Part shown: positions 37,749-40,727 of the stretch, piece after piece | How positions within the stretch are numbered: position 1 is the first letter of the stretch | Layout of the letters: the number at the start of each line of letters is the position of its first letter | From: Oscillibacter sp. | GTDB taxonomy: Bacteria > Bacillota > Clostridia > Oscillospirales > Oscillospiraceae | Assembly: GCA_014799925.1 (NCBI GenBank) | Contig: JAAVHC010000001.1 | Span: forward strand, 94,998 to 135,724 | Direction: 5' to 3' | DNA length: 40,727 nucleotides | Program-made: the position numbers and the translations under genes | The notes under the pieces: generated by a model | Told to the model about the DNA's origin: nothing | Seen by the model: the letters and a program-made list of their open reading frames with translations, nothing else | Databases searched by the model: none

Positions 37749-39571
37749 TGAAGGAGGAAATCCGCCACGCGGACAACGAAAAAATCGACCTGAAGGTCTG
37801 GAAGCGCCTGGTGGACTACGGCCTGAAATACAAGGCGCGCGTGCTGCGCACCATTCTGGTGCTGCTGGTGGTTTCTCTGGCGGACCTGGCTTATCCGCAG
37901 TTCAGCCGGTACGCCATCAACCGCTTTATCACCGGGGGGACCACGGAGGGCCTGGGCCTGTTTGGGGTTGCCTATGTCGTCACGGTGGTTGCCCAGGGTG
38001 TGGGTGTGATGCTGTTCGTCCGGGGAGCCGGACGGCTGGAGATGGACATCTGCTATGACATCCGGCAGGAGGCGTTCACTCATTTGCAGCAGCTCTCCTT
38101 CAGCTACTACGACACCACCAGCGTGGGCTGGCTCATGGCCCGGCTGGGCAGCGACGTGGCCCGTCTGTCGGAGATGATCGCCTGGAGCGTGGTGGACGTG
38201 ATGTGGGCTCTGTTCTTCGCCATCGGCGTGATCATTGTGCTGCTGATGATGAACTGGAAGCTGGGCCTTTTGGTGCTGGCCATCACGCCGGTGCTGGCGG
38301 TGCTGTGCCGGTACTTCCAGCGGCGCATCCTGCGCCAGCAGCGCATTGTCCGCAAGGCCAACAGCCGCATCACCGGCGCTTTCAATGAAGGCGTCATGGG
38401 CGCGGTCACCAACAAGACTCTGGCCCGTGAGGAGGCCGCTCAGGTGGAGTTTGAGGCCGTCACCGGCGAGATGCGGACCGCCGCCATCCGGGCCGCCACG
38501 CTCAGCGCCATCTTCATGCCCCTGGTGGTCAACCTGGGGGCCATCGCCACCGCCCTGGCCCTTTGGCGGGGCGGCGTGGAGGTGTTTGCCGGGATCATCG
38601 ACCTGGGCACTCTGGCGGCGTTCATCAGCTACACCACACAGCTTTTTGACCCCATCCAGTCCCTGGCCCGGATCCTGGGGGAGATGCAGGCCGCCCAGGC
38701 CAGCGCCGAGCGGGTCATCGACCTGCTGGACACCGAGTCCGACGTAAAGGACAGTCCGGAGATCGTCGCCCGCTATGGCGACCTGTTCCACGGGAAGCGG
38801 GAGAACTGGCCGGACATCCAGGGCAGGGTGGAGTTCAAGGACGTGACCTTCCGCTACAAGAGCGGGGAGGAGGTCCTGCGGAACTTCAACCTCACCGTGG
38901 AGCCGGGGCAGAACGTGGCCCTGGTGGGGGAGACCGGCGCGGGAAAGACCACCATTGTCAACCTGGTCTGCCGGTTTTACGAACCCAGCGAGGGCGAGGT
39001 CCGCATCGACGGTACGGACTATCGTCAGCGGAGTCAGCTGTGGCTGCAATCCAGCCTGGGGTATGTGCTCCAGTCGCCCCACCTGTTTTCCGGGACCGTG
39101 GCGGACAATCTGCGCTTTGCCAAGCCGGATGCCACGGATGAGGAGATTCACCGGGCCGCGCAGACGGTCCACGCGGAGGAATTCATTCTGAACCTGCCCA
39201 ATGGATATGATACCCAGGTAGGGGAGGGGGGAGGCAAGCTGTCCACGGGGCAGAAGCAGCTGCTCAGCCTGGCCCGGGTCCTGCTGGCGGATCCCAGGAT
39301 CTTCGTCCTGGACGAGGCCACCAGCAGCATCGACACCGAGACGGAGGCACTGATTCAGGACGCCATCCAGACGGTGCTGGCGGGCCGGACTAGCTTCGTG
39401 GTGGCCCACCGTCTGAGCACGATCCGTTCCGCCGACCGCATCCTGGTCATCCACAACGGACAGATTCTGGAGAGCGGCACCCACGAGGAGCTGATGGCCC
39501 GGCGGGGCGAGTACTACAGCCTCTATACCCACCAGTACCGCCGGGAGGCGACTCAGGCGGCGCTGGAGTAA
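37745..39571 (+). CDS. ABC exporter half-transporter, catalytic subunit (TM288-like)
   Basis: A 608-residue exporter half: six transmembrane helices in about 30-330, NBD from about 365. Walker A is GETGAGKTT, the signature is KLSTGQKQL (Gly-Gly replaced by Thr-Gly), Walker B is IFVLDEATSSID with the catalytic Glu, and the H-loop is VAHRLS. The variant signature here and the missing Glu in the first subunit fall at complementary sites, as in TM287/288 and similar heterodimers, leaving one working site with canonical LSGGQ and Glu. The ATG at 37745 follows AAGGAGGT by 8 nt and overlaps the previous stop. A terminator follows. Confidence 0.94.
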   Translation: MMKEEIRHADNEKIDLKVWKRLVDYGLKYKARVLRTILVLLVVSLADLAYPQFSRYAINRFITGGTTEGLGLFGVAYVVTVVAQGVGVMLFVRGAGRLEMDICYDIRQEAFTHLQQLSFSYYDTTSVGWLMARLGSDVARLSEMIAWSVVDVMWALFFAIGVIIVLLMMNWKLGLLVLAITPVLAVLCRYFQRRILRQQRIVRKANSRITGAFNEGVMGAVTNKTLAREEAAQVEFEAVTGEMRTAAIRAATLSAIFMPLVVNLGAIATALALWRGGVEVFAGIIDLGTLAAFISYTTQLFDPIQSLARILGEMQAAQASAERVIDLLDTESDVKDSPEIVARYGDLFHGKRENWPDIQGRVEFKDVTFRYKSGEEVLRNFNLTVEPGQNVALVGETGAGKTTIVNLVCRFYEPSEGEVRIDGTDYRQRSQLWLQSSLGYVLQSPHLFSGTVADNLRFAKPDATDEEIHRAAQTVHAEEFILNLPNGYDTQVGEGGGKLSTGQKQLLSLARVLLADPRIFVLDEATSSIDTETEALIQDAIQTVLAGRTSFVVAHRLSTIRSADRILVIHNGQILESGTHEELMARRGEYYSLYTHQYRREATQAALE

Positions 39572-39589
39572 TCGAACAGGAAAAATGCA

Positions 39590-39619
39590 CCCCCGGAGGA
39601 GAATCCTCCGGGGGATTTT
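39590..39619 (+). terminator. ABC exporter operon terminator
   Basis: A perfect 11-bp stem, CCCCCGGAGGA/TCCTCCGGGGG, with loop GAA, then ATTTTA. Confidence 0.88.
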
Positions 39620-39655
39620 ACTATTCCCTGATTAGAAGCGCAAACTCGTTACTCG
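39616..39655 (-). repeat. Dispersed intergenic repeat, copy D (right end only)
   Basis: Read on the minus strand, CGAGTAACGAGTTTGCGCTT followed by an AATCAGGGAATAG segment matches the right end of copies A and B. The rest of the repeat is absent. The remaining 39656-39934 has no supported gene. Confidence 0.5.
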
Positions 39656-39792
39656 TGGGCCGCCTCCGGCGGCTTAGGGTTGGGGCGGCGAAAGTAAGAG
39701 ACTTCCGGTTTGGCGGACCACGCAGGCCGCTGTCGGGCGGAGATTTACGAAAATACCAAGTTGTTGTAAGCAGGGGATTTTTACAGGAACGT

Positions 39793-39910
39793 GTACTTTT
39801 CTGTAAATCCTTTCCTCCTTTCAATTAAGAACAGAATACTACGCATATCTCCAATTTTCAATACCTCTACAGAAATTTTCTGCGGATAAAATCCACCTAC
39901 AGAAAAGTAC
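39793..39910. repeat. 13-bp perfect inverted repeat flanking 92 bp, upstream of the SLH gene
   Basis: GTACTTTTCTGTA (39793-39805) and TACAGAAAAGTAC (39898-39910). The right arm lies 27 bp before the SLH start codon; a third near-copy (TACAGAAATTTTCTG) lies between. It may be a regulator site pair or the ends of a tiny element. The region is AT-rich unlike its surroundings. Confidence 0.55.
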
Positions 39911-39937
39911 GATTATATTTGAAAGGAGACCAAAGTG

Positions 39938-40180
39938 ATGAAGAAGAGATTGCTCAGCACATTCCTGGCTGTGGCCATAGTTCTAGCGCTTTTGCCACAG
40001 AACGCCAGGGCGGAGGGCTTCACCAGAAGTAGAACCTACACGCCAGGGCAGTTTATCGACGTACCCGATAACGCATGGTATGCCTCGACCGTGAAGGACT
40101 GCTATGAAATGGGCCTTATAAACGGCAGCAGCGCCACTACCTTCTCACCCAACGGCAGCTCTTTGGTCAGCAGGAGGTAG
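39938..40180 (+). pseudogene. SLH-domain surface protein, truncated
   Basis: Eighty codons of an S-layer-homology protein. It has a signal peptide MKKRLLSTFLAVAIVLALLPQNARA, a short linker, and most of one SLH repeat (FIDVPDNAWYASTVKDCYEMGLINGSSATTFSPNG). After that the frame leaves SLH sequence and stops at VSRR. A normal SLH protein has up to three such repeats and a large additional domain, so the gene is cut. AAAGGAG precedes GTG/ATG starts at 39935/39938; the ATG fits better. The break lies near 40150, at the boundary with the segment that leads into the IS256-type transposase. Confidence 0.8.
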
Positions 40181-40386
40181 CGGCCTCCCTCCTGACGGAG
40201 ACGACGACGGCCTTTGCTCAGGCGTTGGCGGTCAAGGCCAGCGGGAAGCCGGTGGAGTTCTTTAAGCTGATGAAGAAGCCGTTTTACCGCCCAGTGTTCC
40301 ACTATGTGCGGGAGTACGTCATGAACGTGGAGCAGGGTGTGGAGAACCATGTCATGCGGCTGGAGAACAAGAAGGAGACGAAGAAA
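40150..40386 (+). other. Unidentified coding-like segment upstream of the transposase
   Basis: A frame open from 40108 runs without stop into the transposase ATG. From about 40150 it reads LLTQRQLFGQQEVAASLLTE, later FFKLMKKPFYRPVFHYV and ENHVMRLENKKETKK, which has natural codon use and looks like real protein (helical, basic end), but I do not recognise it. It may be the C-terminal end of another gene joined to the truncated SLH gene, or the 5' part of the mobile element. The left end of the element could not be fixed because the right end is outside the window. Confidence 0.45.
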
Positions 40387-40727
40387 ATGAATACAGCACC
40401 AGCGGAATTACTGAAAGAGTATGTCAAGAGTCAGCAGTTTACCAGCACAGCGGAGATCATGACCGCCATGAAGGAAATGTTCCGGGACGTGGTTCAGACT
40501 GCCATGGAGGTAGAACTGGACGAGGAACTGGGGCGGGAACGGTGCCAGAGTGCGGAGGCGTCCGAGGCAACGCCAAACTATCGGAATGGGTACTCCCGGG
40601 AGACGGTGAAGACGCAGCTGGGGGAAGTGGACATCAAGGTTCCCCGGGACCGGAAGGGCAGTTTTGAGCCGAAGATCATCAGCAAGTACAGCCGGAATGC
40701 GGACGGGATGGAAGAGAAGATTCTTTT
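40387..40727 (+). mobile_element. IS256-family (Mutator-type) transposase, N-terminal part
   Basis: The first 113 codons of a transposase that continues past the window end. EVELDEELGRERCQ, NYRNGYSRETVKTQLGEVDIKVPRDRKGSFEPKII and SKYSRNADGMEEKIL are strongly conserved N-terminal blocks of IS256-family DDE transposases; the catalytic residues lie further right. The ATG follows GAAGGAGACGAAGAAA. The frame is intact as far as seen. The element presumably disrupted the neighbouring SLH gene or carried the unknown upstream segment. Confidence 0.92.

Noticed and set aside
39621-39824. 67-codon frame on the minus strand downstream of the ABC exporter
   Set aside because: Its end is the dispersed repeat and its composition is not protein-like; no ribosome site.
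1-40727. CRISPR arrays, tRNA or rRNA genes, prophage structural genes
   Set aside because: None seen on reading either strand; the repeats found are too few and irregular for CRISPR.

Overview
The window looks like a chromosomal segment of a GC-rich, spore-forming Clostridia, most like the Oscillospiraceae group (Flavonifractor/Lawsonibacter/Oscillibacter-like). The evidence is high GC with GGAGG-type ribosome sites, a complete spoIIAA-spoIIAB-sigF operon with a Spo0A box, a tandem glycine riboswitch, a clostridial-style heterodimeric ABC exporter and an SLH-domain protein. The genus is inference; no rRNA or tRNA gene was seen.

Layout. 1-3.7 kb: the end of an M23 peptidase, a HAAS-membrane-protein/PadR pair read leftward, and a nitroreductase-Nudix fusion. 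3.8-10.7 kb: a glycine riboswitch driving an AGCS symporter, a nitroreductase, a HAD hydrolase, a PRK06851-type ATPase, an M20 amidohydrolase and an S66 LD-carboxypeptidase. 10.8-16.1 kb: a two-component system divergent from a VTC / DUF4956 / CotH operon. Both promoters carry the same two-repeat operator at the same distance from the -10, so the pair probably controls this phosphate/kinase-like surface system as well as itself. 16.3-22.7 kb (leftward): the spoIIA operon, a large propeller/solute-binding lipoprotein, a MITE and a second two-component system. 23-27 kb: two GNAT acetyltransferases, a small DUF6809-like protein under a twin-operator promoter, two XRE regulators related by a partial duplication, gltX and a SpoIIM-like membrane protein. 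27-30.2 kb: rpsB, tsf and an unknown 273-residue protein.

30.4-34.7 kb is a leftward operon, birA - membrane-anchored Ntn amidase - membrane-anchored alpha/beta hydrolase - two half-size chromate transporters. lexA diverges from it with its own SOS-like box, and is followed by the two-gene ABC exporter. The right end is a disturbed region: a repeat remnant, an SLH gene cut off after about 80 codons, and an incomplete IS256-family transposase.

The most unusual signals are non-coding: (i) a dispersed intergenic repeat family (five sites), one copy of which lies inside the spoIIA operon; (ii) the mirrored TTTCAG operators of the VTC/CotH locus; (iii) a spoIIA promoter embedded in the terminator of the upstream gene; (iv) a 161-bp MITE whose target duplication is the stop codon of a histidine kinase; and (v) a 125-bp repeat that preserves a dead copy of the gltX start between two XRE genes. 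Large reading frames antisense to long GC-rich genes were treated as artefacts of composition. Positions of short motifs were counted by eye and may be off by a base.
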